From positions 94,878,151 through 94,942,150 of the forward strand of contig NC_133120.1 of the NCBI RefSeq assembly GCF_033568475.1: a stretch of DNA of 64,000 nt. Direction: 5' to 3'. Below, in pieces: positions 35,501 to 47,640 of this stretch. Position 1 is the stretch's first letter, and each line of letters begins with the position of its first letter. This DNA is from Henckelia pumila. Its lineage: Eukaryota; Streptophyta; Magnoliopsida; Lamiales; Gesneriaceae. The notes beneath the pieces are model-generated. The model was not told the DNA's origin and did not search any database. It saw nothing but the letters and a program-made list of their open reading frames with translations. Both the position numbers and the translations under genes were made by a program.

Positions 35501-38500
35501 TTATAGTATTCATATAATTTAGCAGAGAGATGCAGAATGAGGATATATGTATATGTATAGTGTAGTAGCCCGTATCCAAAACTAACGATTAATGAGTAAT
35601 TAATCGTATATTCATGTTGAGATTAAGTAAAACATGATTAAGAAAATTCCAGATGAATTAACGGAGTCCAGAAATGGATCCAGGACACTAAAAAATGGTG
35701 GATATGGTTCGGCAGGTTCGGACGCTCCGAACTTGAGTTCGGACGATCAGAACATGGACGGAGCCAGGCTTCGGAGGCTCTGAAGACTTCGGACGGTCCG
35801 AAGTGGGTTCGGACGATCCGAACTCATGCGGCCAGCTGTCCCAAAATAATACGTCATTGGTGACGTCATCCGGGAGATGTTTGGACGATCCGAAGAGCCA
35901 GTTCGGACGACCCGAACAGTGTATTGGACAGGTGTATGGTTGCATGCGATTGGTCGGGCGATCCGATGAGACGATCGGACGGCCCGAAGCAGTTCGGACG
36001 ATCCGAAGTCAGGATCGGATGATCCGAACGTGCTCTATAAATATGAGGTCCGAGCTCCTCATTTGGTGCGAATTCCGAGTTCCTCTCCTTTGCCCACGTG
36101 GCTCTATTTTAGTGCTTTGGGTACTCTTATTTAGAGTTGGAGTAGGGAACATATTTTTAGTATAGTGAGACAGTGTCTGACACAGTAGCGAAGCAGTGCT
36201 CGTGTAGCGGAGCAGTGCTCAAAGCTGTGGAGCTGCAGCAGGGGTGTACCCCTAGTTGCGGGATAGTCGCCATCAGTGGGCTGACGACGGACGCAGGTAT
36301 AGCTATGGTCTCCTTAAATTATTTAGGAGTATGCAATAGCTTAGTTAAAGCTTTTAGAGCTTATTGAATGATGCATGAGTATTTGCATTGTAGACTTGAT
36401 GATAGGCTTGGAACCTAGAGTGGGACTACTAGGACTGCCTTAGAAAGGTACGTAAGTACTGACTGAGATTGCCAGCGGATATGCATGCTTATATGTTGCA
36501 TTTATGTGTTTGCATGTTATTATTGTTATGCGGCATGTGCATATCATCTTGTGCCTGTACGTCTGTATATCTTTCGAGATGAGCCAGTTAGGATTGCTCA
36601 GCCCTGTTAGGACGTTTGATATCGAGTACCTTTAGGTACTGATACCTGAAAGACTCCGTGGTCCGCGTCCGTGATTCGGGAATGAGTGGTTGCACACAGT
36701 GATTAGCTACCCCGATGTGACGAGCTTATATTCCAGGCGCCAGTCTGAGCAGTTCGTATACAGTTATCCCAGATATGGATACCCTGTCATTTGCATGCAT
36801 CATATTTGTATGTTTATCCGTGCTTTCGTATTGAGCTTAGAGCTCACGTCCAGTATTTTTTGTGTATCTGGATACCCTATTCGACGAGCAGGTGTAGGTG
36901 CAGGATTGAGCACCAGGAGCCTGGAGGAGCCAGCGACCTTGAAGACAGCAGTATTTAGCTGTAGGTTTTTATCTAAGTAATTCGATTGGGTTGTATAAAT
37001 CGAGTTTGTTACCCGGTTGTATTCTGCCGGTTTGCTTGTATTTAAGTCTTCCGCAGCGATTATATTTAATGCATGCTTAATTACGCTCTTAACTCTGATT
37101 AGGTAGTGGATCCGGGTCGGGTCGCTACATTTATTGGTATCAGAGCTGCATGCAAGGGACTTAGGAAATTGATAATAAGACTTCTTGATTATCCTTGTAG
37201 GATTGATTGAGGCCTACCGAAAGAAGATTTGGTTCTTCATTGCCGAGGTTTGCGGCATAAGTCTTTACTATAAGGAATGCAGCAATGATGAGAACACCAG
37301 TAGTAGCATATCGATAGATAGACTGACTGTTGTGGACAGTTCATCATTCGATGCATTGGAATGCTGATCGAAGAATATATGGATTCCAACCAGGGAAGAT
37401 TGGAAGAGAAGATCGAGTATATCGCGTCAGATACCTCTGAGGGCTTTTTGGAACGAATGGTGTTTAGTAATCCATGTGGTTTCAGTCCGAAGAGATTTTC
37501 CACTCATAGTTGGAGAGATCGTCAGATAGACCTTTACCAGGGAATGCTTCGAGTGCCTAAAGCATGACAGGTTTCTAGCGTAAGGTCTGTAAACTCGTGT
37601 AGAACATGGTTTTACCGGTATGCTTGTATCGATGCTTTTGGTAGGCATACGGGAAACTTCATGTTTCAAAAGCATGATTTGGATACAAGAAGAATGCTGA
37701 TGGTAGATCGCGAGCAAAAGAAGTCGACCGACATGCACTGACGCAGAGCATAGCTGGTTAGCTATCACGTGCCATTTCTCCGGTGTTCTTCGCGGGAGGA
37801 CATGTAGAGAGATTTGGACGGGAGTATGCTTGTATCGATGCGTGTGTAGATGGGAAGCTTCATGCTGAAGGGACGAAGACAGGATTCGATGATTTTAAAT
37901 ACTGTATTGTTGTAGTTGTAAACAGTATTTCAGTTGTAATGAATCATCAGAATTTGGTTGTATCAGTTCAAGTTATTGGATGTACATTTTGTTGTATTTT
38001 GAATACTGTATGTATTACATGGGATTGTAATAAAGAAAATTGTACATAACTTGAAGTAATGATACATGTTTTACTTATTCAAAGATTCGTGTTTGATTGC
38101 AAGTAATTTTATAAAGTTTGGCTTGGAATTAATTGATTGGTAATCAACTAGGATAGCTCATGGATTTTGAGTAAGCCAGCGGTAACGGATTGACATGGGG
38201 TTAGTCTAGGTGTTTTCCTAGGATTGACCTAATTAGTCGTTCGACTGGGTTAGTGCCAGTGATGAGATGATTCATCTGGGGGCATGGAAATATTGATCTT
38301 GTTTGGAATTTTGAGTTTTTGTTCTAAGTTGTTTCCTTAGGACAGTAGTCTAATTGACCTTCATAGGTTGAGACTTCGTGATGATGGGATTTCATCGGGA
38401 TACCAAGTCGAGTATATGCCGAGAGTTGTGGACTATGACCATGACTAGACGCGACCCTATGCCAGTGTTATTCTGGGAGTCTTTCGTACTTCGGAGAATG

Positions 38501-41500
38501 CCTGGAAGCCTTCGTGCTTCAGGATTTGGCGGTGGGAAGGCTACTTAGTCTAGAGTTTTGATAACAGTCACGACGGGGCATGACATTGGATTGGATGCTT
38601 GGTTAGGTATCGGCGGTTTAGATATCGTCTGACTGTCGTCAGAGATATTGGTTTGCAGTTTTGTCATAAGGACCAGTCTTGGAGGGATTTTCCTTGACGA
38701 GTGCGTACTCTGAGCAGATAGTTTTAGTCTATTGGATACTGCTAGACTAGTGGATCTAGTCGGAGTTTGGATGCTCTTGTGATAGGGGCTATCCAGGAGA
38801 TGGGTTTGTGAAATTCCTGAAACATTTGACTTGGGGATGAGTAGTTTTCAGCATTGATGGTTTCCTTCAGTGATAGATTATATCCGATGCTAAGGATTGT
38901 ACATGACTATTTGAGGCGTGAGGATAGCGTGATTTATGCCAGTGTACACTTGGTGGTGATTTCAGGTGGGACACCGCGGCAAGTAACCTCAGTCTCGATT
39001 TGTTGCAGTCTTAGCAAGAGATATAGTTATCAGGAGCATGTTCAACGATAGTTGAAATCTTTCGGACTTGTATTGCGGCTTGGGTTGAACAAGTCCTTAT
39101 GATCATCTTGAATAAATATAGACAGTGGATAGTATGTCTAGACTGGTGCAGGTTTAGCACTAGTGATTACTTGTAACTGTTTTCTGACTCTGTCAAAGAT
39201 GAGTGATTGAATCAGCTGTGATTCTTTTGATTCCAAGTATTTGGGATCTGCGGACGTGTGGTAGTGAGATCATCGATATTGATCGGCCATGAGAGTTTCA
39301 TTGATCAGTGATTGTTTGATTAGGGTTGATATCGTCAGGCATGGCGAGAGCTACAGTATATCGATTTGATTGATCAGATTATTCCAATCGGTACAGATGG
39401 GATATAGTGAATCAAGAAGTACTGGAAATGGTACTTTAAGTATGGTATGCTTTGATATAACGATTCAAGTGCATTTAGGAAATTCTTTAGTCGCTAAGGG
39501 ATCTCCAAGAATGCGGGAATCGAGACTTTTGGATTCTGCGGATCACGAAAGTGGTCATTAGTTGGCTCTTGTGATCGTAGTTGTTGGTAACGTTGCTTTG
39601 GCTACCAGTGACGGATTTTGATCTGAGCATTGCTTGGTGTTAGCAATTATTGATCCAGTTTGAGGAAATAGGATTCAGTGATTGTCCCAGGATTGTCAGT
39701 GGACAAATTCTGGGGACTGTTGGTCAGAGTGTTTTGCTTGGGGTGCTTCCAATATATGTCTCAAGAGTTGTTCTTGAGAGGCGGTTCGACAAGTGCTTAT
39801 GGATTTCAATGAGCATTAGCAGGTTAGCATTAGTTGTTTCATGGGACGAGACAGCAGCTGAGACTTGTGTTTCTGAGTCTGGCAGGATTGTTGTCACTGA
39901 TATCTCAGTGCTTTCTGATATGCTGTGTCATTGAAAGGATTAGATAACGTAATTGCCACTAGTATTGATAGATTCTGTGCGGGATCTAGTTGAATCCGTT
40001 TGGTTATCCCCGCTAGGGAGCCAATGATTTGGTTATCTGGAACAGGATTAACCGAAATCGTTTTCGTCGATACTATCTCTAGTTCCGAGATAGAAGTAAG
40101 CATCTGATATAGACTACTGCTGAGGATGGTGTTGGTCCATCTGGGAGTTTCAGCAGGATGATAGTGAATTTCGAGGCGACGACCTCGAAGGGTGCATTAA
40201 AACAAGTGTACAAGGATTTTGTAGCAATTGGGGTTAATAAGCAGAGATTTTGTCATCTGTTTACTTAGTTGGTACTCTTTGGGAAACATTCATTGGGAAA
40301 AGTAAGTTCTGAAGGTACGTACTATGACGCCAGGAATTGTCAGGATTTGGTGGTTATCCATGATAGGATGACTAAGATGATAAATTAGATGCTATCTACG
40401 ATAGCGGGATTCGGATCAAGGTTTATTGCAATCAGTCTGAGGGTTTCAGATGGTTAGAGTCGTGTGCAGTGGTGCGATTGCTCTGCGAGCTGGTGGCCGG
40501 TAGTTGCCATTTCTATTCGCATAAGGTACTGTTTTGGAAGATACATTTTATCCTTCGTGATAAAAAGTAACCCACATGAGTTCTTGAAAAAGGGATATCT
40601 AGGATTTGACCGAGAGTCGAATCTAGATCAATTTGTTTAGAACTTAACGTCAAGGGATGCAATGTTACCGTTAGACCAGTGAAATACAATGCGTTGTATC
40701 AGGTTTTATCGTGGGCAGCGATGGAGTTCGTGCATGTCTAGAGAATTGCTGATGGCTAGTTATGACCTTAGCAGGAGTGTCATCGCTAAGATTTGTAGGC
40801 AGTGTGGCTGATACAGTCGGCAATTTGGACCAAAGGTGTCGTGTTGTTGCGGTTATCAATGGATAACTGACGGTAGTCAGTAGTGTGACACAATTTTAGC
40901 AAGGATTGGGGTTGTCGAAGGTTATTCGACCCAATGTTTTGAACCGGAACTATTAATGAATTGGACGAATGGTTTATACTATATTCCCGGGGTTTACTCT
41001 AGATTTCGAGGACGAAATCCTTTTAAGGTGGTGGGAATGTAGTAGCCGTATCCAAAACTAACGATTAATGAGTAATTAATCGTATATTCATGTTGAGATT
41101 AAGTAAAACATGATTAAGAAAATTTCAGATGAATTAACGGAGTCCAGAAATGGATCCAGGACACTCAAAAATGGTGGATATAGTTCGGCAGGTTCGGACG
41201 TTCCGAACTTGAGTTCGAACGATCCGAACATGGACAGAGCCAGGCTTCGGAGGCTCTGAAGACTTCGGACGGTCCGAAGTGGGTTCGGACGATCCGAACT
41301 CATGCGGCCAGCTGTCCCAAAATAATACGTCATTGGTGACGTTATCCGGAAGATGTTCGGACGACCCGAACAGTGTATTGGACAGGTGTATGGTTGCATG
41401 CGATTGGTTGGACGCGTGGCGGAGATCGGACGATCCGATGAGACGATCGGACGGCCCGAAGCAGTTCGGACGATCCGAAGTCAGGATCGGACGATCCGAA

Positions 41501-43526
41501 CGTGCTCTATAAATATGAGGTCCGAGCTCCTCATTTGGTGCGAATTCCGAGTTCCTCTCCTTTGCCCACGTGGCTCTATTTTAGTGTTTTGGGTACTCTT
41601 ATTTAGAGTTGGAGTAGGGAACATATTTTTAGTATAGTCAGACAGTGTCTGACACAGTAGCAGAGCAGTGCTCGTGTAGCGGAGCACTGCTCGAAGCTGT
41701 GGAGCTGCAGCAGGGGTGTACCCCTAGTTGCGGGATAGTCGCCATCAGTAGGCTGACGACGGACGCAGGTATAGCTATGGTCTCCTTAAATTATTTAGAA
41801 GTATGCAATAGCTTAGTTAAGGCTTTTAGAGCTTATTTAATGATGCATGAGTATTTGCATTGTAGACTTGATGATAGGCTTGGAACCTAGAGTGGGACTA
41901 CTAGGACTGCCTTAGAAAGGTACGTAAGTACTGACTGAGATTGCCAGCGGATATGCATGCTTATATGTTGCATTTATGTGTTTGCATGTTATTATTGTTA
42001 TGCGGCATGTGCATATCATCTTGTGCCTGTACGTCTGTATATCTTTCGAGATGAGTCAGTTAGGGTTGCTCAGCCCTGTTAAGACGTTTGATATCGAGTA
42101 CCCTTAGGTACTGATACCTGAAGGACTCCGTGGTCCGCGTCCGTGATTCGGGAATGAGTGGTCGCACACAGTGGTTAGCTACCCCGATGTGACGAGCTTA
42201 TATTCCAGGCGCCAGTCTGAGCAGTTCGTATACAGTTATCCCAGATATGGATACCCTGTCATTTGCATGCATCATATTTGTATGTTTATCCGTGCTTTCG
42301 TATTGAGCTTGAGCTCACGTCCAGTATTTTCTGTGTATCTGGATACCCTATTCGACGGGCAGGTGTAGGTGCAGGATTGAGCACCAGGAGCCTGGAGGAG
42401 CCAGCGACCTTGAAGACAGCAGTATTTAGCTATAGGTTTTTATCTAAGTAATTCGATTGGGTTGTATAAATCGAGTTTGTTACCCGGTTGTATTCTGCCG
42501 GTCTGCTTGTATTTAAGTCTTCCGCAGCGATTATATTTAATGCATGCTTAATTATGCTCTTAACTCTGATTAAGTAGTGGATTCGGATCGGGTCGCTACA
42601 TATAGTCTGGATCTCCGCATCATAGTGTGCGGGGTTTCTGTGGGTGAATGCTAAGCAGTTTCTATATTTAGAAGTCGCCCACGGATTTCATGCACACTAG
42701 TGTGCGGGAATCAAAACTATATATATATCACCAAAGGCAATTCTTCTTCTTCCCTTATTATCAGTTCACTTGATTCCTTGTGAATTTAACTTCTATTGCC
42801 TAGAATGCAATACCAGTACATTTTGATCCTCAAATACAGGAAACAAGTTTCATTTACATGTTACAAAAATTTGGCAATGCTAGTTTGATAAATTGAGAAC
42901 AGAAAATGAAAAGAGAACGAAATAGGAAACTCACAGAGTCTACCATCGGAATTTTGTGAAAAGTGAACCATCTGAGTACTTGTTCCCTAAAAGTCTTGCC
43001 AACATCAATTAATATATATTTATGTTCACCCGCATCACCGCAATAATCGATTAGAAGCGACGTGTTGCACCTAAAGCAGCACCACCAACCAATCATCAGC
43101 AGCAAAATTAACATCAATCAAAACAAACGAAAACACCAGACTATTAAAGAAAACTTGTGTCAGGTTCCAAGGATCCAAGTAACAATGAGTGCCAGGTTCA
43201 ATCTGCATCACATTTCCCCGGATAGTTGTGTAAATGTATATTATGAACAATTTCGTTCAGAATTTTCTCAAATTCTTGATAAATAACTGAATAAGTTGAA
43301 ACTGGCAATAACTATCCACAGAAAACCTGTAATTAGGGTTTCGCTCGGGTGGTAAGGATAAAGATTGGGAACACACAGGGCAGGGAGGATCGGAAGGTTG
43401 GATCAAGCACATTGCATTCGGAACAGCACTGGAACAACCGGTTCCTAGAAATATCAGGGCCGATTGCGACGACTCCGCACTGCCGTTCGGTGTTACATCT
43501 CCGATGGCGTCGGACGTGGCGGCCAT
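32533..43526 (-). CDS. Metallo-beta-lactamase-fold hydrolase (PhnP-like, plant C777.06c-type)
   Basis: Nine exons on the minus strand join in frame to 326 codons plus stop: 43526-43327, 43070-42935, 35046-34919, 34477-34330, 34255-34150, 34060-34002, 33258-33223, 33132-33023 and 32590-32533, all with GT-AG introns. The protein opens with MAATSDAIGD, has LGTGCSSAVP at about residues 27-36, the metal-binding THEHADA motif (H117, H119, D121), H207 and SD229V as further likely ligands, and GMTHEFDHH at residues 288-296. This order fits the plant hydrolases named after yeast C777.06c, related to phosphoribosyl cyclic phosphodiesterases; the substrate in plants is not known to me. Intron 2 (35047-42934) is 7.9 kb because it holds a complete LTR retrotransposon in antisense orientation; without it the intron would be about 0.85 kb. 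The reading frame is intact. No targeting peptide is evident. Confidence 0.9.
35716..36031. repeat. Array of palindromic TTCGGACGATCCGAA cassettes, 5' LTR
   Basis: About ten near-palindromes of the form GTTCGGACGATCCGAAC, with arms of 6-8 bp, occur in 316 bp. Examples lie at 35716-35732, 35737-35753, 35787-35803, 35807-35823 and 35901-35917. They end five bases before the TATA box. The same array is in the 3' LTR at 41192-41503. Confidence 0.9.
36036..36043 (+). promoter_or_regulatory. LTR TATA box of the intronic element
   Basis: TATAAATA right after the palindromic array; the same is found at 41508-41515 in the 3' LTR. It marks the likely U3/R boundary region. Confidence 0.7.
37135..37146 (+). 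promoter_or_regulatory. Primer binding site (initiator-Met tRNA)
   Basis: TGGTATCAGAGC, five bases after the 5' LTR end, is the classic plant primer site complementary to initiator methionine tRNA. It fixes the element's plus orientation. Confidence 0.92.
37147..41037 (+). pseudogene. Degraded interior of the intronic element
   Basis: 3.9 kb with stops in all frames. The stretch at 40341-40385 reads QDLVVIHDRMTKMIN, similar to the integrase region of chromoviruses. The end, ATTTCGAGGACGAAAT followed by AAGGTGGTGGGAA, is the usual end of chromoviral pol and polypurine tract. No intact gag or pol protein can be read. Confidence 0.6.
41038..42600 (+). repeat. 3' LTR of the intronic element
   Basis: 1563 bp, TGTAGTAGCCG to GTCGCTACA. 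Close to the 5' LTR; the differences seen are scattered substitutions and changes in the palindromic cassette array (41192-41503). Confidence 0.93.
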
Positions 43527-43533
43527 CAGATTC

Positions 43534-43570
43534 CGGGCGTTAGAGAGAGAGAGAGGGAGAGAGAGAGGAG
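43534..43570. repeat. (GA)n microsatellite in the hydrolase 5' leader
   Basis: GA-rich run (CT-rich on the coding strand) 8-44 bases upstream of the start codon at 43526. Such CT tracts are common in plant 5' UTRs. Confidence 0.85.
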
Positions 43571-44683
43571 GGGATTGGCGAATGGATGTCTCAGATATAC
43601 GTCGTCGCTGTTACGTTACGGCATATACCTGAGAGGCCATCAAGAAAATTAACGGCTATTACTCCTCCTCCATATTTTTTCAAACTTAAAATAAAATTAT
43701 ATTCAATTGCTCTTTTTTTTAAAAGCATTTTAAGCTATGAAATGAAATTTATTGATTGCTTCGATAAATGAATGTAATTACGATCAATGGAATGGTAATT
43801 ATGATATATTTGAAATAAGTGTTTGAAATAAACTGTTTTTAAAAAGAGTTCTTTTAGTACATTTGAGGTAGTTTGTAATTTGTAATTTAAAAATAGCATT
43901 TAATTGTGTGATCAATTCCCACTTTAAGTTGATGTCATGACATATCAAAATTGGTTTGTTAATAAATCGTCTACAGTATCATTTTTCTAAATTCACGCGA
44001 ACTTTTTAATGAAAATAAAACTTCACATCCAATATCATCAAATTTTGGTAAGCATCCTTTCGAGAGTATGATCCAATTATATGGCTCTGATTTACCGTAT
44101 ATCATACATAGGGCTTTGTCTATCCTAGGTTCATGTGCAGCATTCAAAAGCCTATGTTTTTTGGGATTTAATATAATCTTATTTAAAATGATATCATATC
44201 AAATTTTAAAAATTATGGACTGTTGGATCTCATTCGGACAGTGCCCAAATAAGATAGCATAGACAAAACTCATACACAGGCCCACACTAACGAAAACATG
44301 CTTTGGAAATGTTATGCAGTCCACGTGCAATCGAGTCGATGGGTCAATCAGTCTTTCAAAAATATCTTCACTTTCCCAAATAATTCCGTACTAAAATATG
44401 ATAATTATGCATGAAGTAATTCACAATGGCCTAGATATTCCAGTGATTTTATGTTACGATGTATTTTTATATTAGATATTTGTATAAATGTTTATACAAA
44501 ATCCATAAAAAATAACATTTCCAGGGTCGCATAGCCCAACCTTAGATATTTTACCTAAAGCAATTTTCAGATAGTACACAAATATGAGAAAAAGTGGCAT
44601 GTTGATAAAATATCTAAAGCATGCATAGCAGCATAGGAGAAAGAACCGTGAAAGTGCATAACAAATATCTTTAATATTTTCCC
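43571..44683. other. Shared upstream region of two divergent genes
   Basis: Lies between the hydrolase gene (minus) and the J-domain gene (plus). No gene or complete repeat recognised. It should hold both promoters. Confidence 0.5.
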
Positions 44684-44691
44684 TATATAAA
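44684..44691 (+). promoter_or_regulatory. TATA box of the J-domain gene
   Basis: TATATAAA in CCCTATATAAATACCC, 73-80 bases upstream of the start codon at 44764, giving an expected 5' UTR of about 50 bases. Confidence 0.7.
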
Positions 44692-44763
44692 TACCCACAA
44701 ATCTTCACTCCGATCCAGTCTGCATGCAAGATATTTATCGGCCCCAATTACAAGCATACACAC

Positions 44764-46932
44764 ATGCATTTTGCCGAGGGCAACGTGTTTCACCGGAGAA
44801 AACCCATCTCCGGTGACTTGTACGTAAACAATTTGGACTCCGCCGATGTTTTCGGTGGGCCACCTAGAACGATTCTCTTCCGCCAGCCCACGGCCAGATC
44901 CACGTTCACTAATCTTTTCTATGAGCAGATCTTTGGGCCTCACGACGTGGGACGGCCGGTGGCGGAGATCGTCGGTCGGAGATTGCCCGAGTTCAAGATT
45001 CCAGTGAGAAGCGATAGGGAACATTATGATCAAAGAGAGACTCGGTTTGATGGTTTCTACCATGATGCTGCATTGGAATGGGAAGATCAGACAACAGTCC
45101 GGTCAAGATCGTGTTCCCCACCAGTACTGAGCTCGGAGGAACTGATTCTTCCCCGTACGGCAGCCTCCGGCGGCGGTGGCGCGAATGATGTTTCCACTTT
45201 TTCCGCAAAGCTCCGGTGTGTACTCTTGTTGCTATGAAACGCATCCTACACCATAACACTAGGCTTAATTGCCACCTTTAACGATATATATAAGTAATGT
45301 TTACAACGTCTGAAAGTAAATAATTTGTTTTAAAAAAAATTCATAATCGTTTACTTTTAGAGGCAGCAAACACTACAATATTTTGGTTTTTTTTTTTTTA
45401 TAGGATTCTCATCGATATTACATTTGTCCTGTTTCTGTTAAGATAAAAGGTAAATGGTAGTATTGTATATGTAATCTACATTTTTGTTATCACTTTCTAT
45501 ACCCAGGTTTTTTATGGAGGGGTCTAAAAGTGTGGCAATATTAATGGGCTCCATTTTCAGGCCAACGAATCGTAAGAAAACCACAAGTTTATTGGCGAAG
45601 GAAGTCGACCCAAGGGAACAAAATAGGCCACCATTTTCCAGCCATCAGCAAATTTACAGCTCTGATTCTGAAGATGATTGCTTCGAGAACCCAAGGAACT
45701 ACACTTTCGGATCAAGTCGAACAAACGCAACTCCAGAGACTATTAGTCTTGATCCCATATCAAACTGCAGCTTTGGAGAGTCGGAAGCTGATTCTGAACT
45801 TAATTCTCCGTCATCCAAATACTGCCCTTCTTCTCATTCAGACCAAAGGCACAAGGCAAATAACCAGGAGGAAGATGAAGCCAACAGCTCCATTGTGATT
45901 GAGACAAGTTCTGATGATAGGAGAGATATGTGCGAACCAAACGACATTGATGAAGCAATTGCATGGGCTAAACAGAAGTTTCAAACTAGTAAATGGGACA
46001 TACCACTGGGATCAAACCAAGAGAACCAAACCGAAGGTTTGTCGATTTCTTGATAGCAATAGGTCTGTAGAGGGTGCAAAAGAATGATAAATCAAGTTCA
46101 AATTCACTCAACTTGTGTCATACACCATTCGGATAACAGTAAAATTGTAATGCTTATGTTGAAATCCTGCAGAAACGCCAAGTAGAAGTTTGCTTTCAGA
46201 AGGAAGTGCAGATGGCCATGGATCACAGGTAAAACTGTTCAAATTAATCATGCAGCAGGAATAGCACGTTGATTTACTTTACCATTTGTAACAGCAGAAT
46301 AAATCGGGCACAGAAGAAGAAACAAAGCAACTACAGATACTGGATGAAAAGATAAGGGTGTGGTCAACTGGTAAGGAAGCCGACATCCGGTTGCTGCTGT
46401 CTACGCTGCATCATGTATGTAGCATTTGTTGTCTCCAATATCATTAGTTAGTATATAAATAGCAATGGGTGATTATAACAATGTTGTATCTTGAAATATG
46501 CTGAGAAAACTTCATCCCATGTAGAACAGGTAATAATAACTGAAACAGAGTTTGTGAAAAGAAGAAGAATAACCGTATCCATGTTTCATTAACAGATTCT
46601 ATGGCCCAACAGTGGCTGGTTCGCGATATCTCTAACAAATCTAATCCAAAGAACACAAGTGAAGAAAGCTTATCAGAGAGCGCGTTTGTGCCTGCACCCT
46701 GATAAGCTACAGCAAAGGGACGCAACACTTGCTCAAAAATACATCTCCCAGAAGGCGTTTTCCATTCTCCAGGTAGTTAAACCATTTTATAACTGCAATA
46801 GTTGATATGTGGTGTATCAGGGAAAGGATCTGGCATACTCGAGCACTCTTAAAAAAGATTACAAATACTTGTTCTCCTATGCTATGCATGTAGGATGCTT
46901 GGACTGCATTTATCTCCCTACAAGTGTGCTAG
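44764..46932 (+). CDS. Auxilin-like J-domain protein, JAC1-like
   Basis: Six exons join in frame to 457 codons plus stop: 44764-45215, 45507-46036, 46173-46228, 46295-46414, 46596-46772 and 46894-46932, with GT-AG introns. The N-terminus has LDSADVFGGPP (about residues 21-31), the middle is acidic and serine-rich (YSSDSEDD), and the C-terminus has the auxilin-type J domain: IRVWSTGKEADIRLLLSTL, then LWPNSGW, then HPDKLQQ with HPD at residues 420-422, and AFSILQDAW near the end. Auxilin-type J proteins recruit Hsc70. Arabidopsis JAC1, which this resembles best, acts in blue-light chloroplast movement; the present protein is shorter than JAC1 (about 650 aa by recall), so exact orthology is uncertain. 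The start was chosen because a TATA box lies 80 bases upstream and no earlier in-frame ATG with exon context is seen. Confidence 0.85.
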
Positions 46933-47640
46933 CCGCAGCTGAATGAAGGATGATATGCAAGTCCTAGAGGACCATCAAGAAGATTACAAGAATAGCCTGA
47001 ACTACATCGTATAATTGTGTTAACTAACAGGAATCACTACGAATAACAGACAATTCACCAGTGAGTCCAACCAAGATGGTTTAGCCTGTCTTTCTTTGTA
47101 ACGTATCGTGTTAAGCACGTGCTAAAACAAAATTATTGCTAGATACCCGAAGACACCGAACAATTTGTTTCAAGAATGAGCTTTTACTCATTCAAGAATT
47201 CATTTTACCATGGTTATTGCACCAAACCAAACATCCATCATTCTTTTATCTGGAAATCCTGAGCTCACAATGCGTCATTCCAATTAAAAAATCAACAACC
47301 AGGAGGGAGGATAAATATTGACTGGAAAAACCAGCAAATTCCAGAAAACCAACTAAGCAAACTAAGGAAAGAGAACTTTCATCAACTGATAGGAGTGATC
47401 TTCTTTTATGTTTTAAACAAGTATACAACCTATAAAATACTGGATTTAAACAAAATCTTGGACGTTGTAGCACTAGAAAATGGTGTGCATATTACAAGGA
47501 ACAATGCTTATTGACAAAGGTGTGATATGATAAAAGATTGATGAAAATAATGACGGATGTAATACTTGGAATCCTGTCCACTGTACGTTCTACAGGACTA
47601 CTTGAAGATGAAATTTAATTTGACTGAGAGTTACAGTGCC
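46933..47640. other. Spacer between two convergent genes
   Basis: Between the stop codons of the J-domain gene (plus) and the prenyltransferase gene (minus). It should contain both 3' UTRs and polyadenylation sites. Open frames of 60-75 codons here have no domain. Confidence 0.5.

Larger units (their letters stand above)
35561..37129 (+). repeat. 5' LTR of the intronic element
   Basis: 1569 bp. It carries an array of palindromic cassettes at 35716-36031 directly before a TATA box (TATAAATA, 36036-36043). It has one cassette more near 35880 and lacks an 18-20 bp piece near 35951 compared with the 3' LTR. Confidence 0.93.
35561..42600 (+). mobile_element. LTR retrotransposon (Gypsy-like), 7.04 kb, inside an intron
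   Basis: Two LTRs (1569 and 1563 bp) with TGTAGTAGCC...GTCGCTACA ends are flanked by an exact 5 bp duplication TATAG (35556-35560 and 42601-42605). The interior (37130-41037, 3.9 kb) starts with the initiator-Met primer site and ends with a purine-rich tract, but has no open frame above about 113 codons. Weak remnants of Gypsy pol survive, for example VVIHDRMTK near 40350-40385, matching the integrase VIVDRLTK motif. It is therefore a non-autonomous or degraded element. It lies antisense to the host hydrolase gene. Confidence 0.93.

Noticed and set aside
37147-41037. Possible host genes inside the intronic element
   Set aside because: All open frames are short (at most about 113 codons) and the only similarity seen is to decayed retrotransposon integrase.
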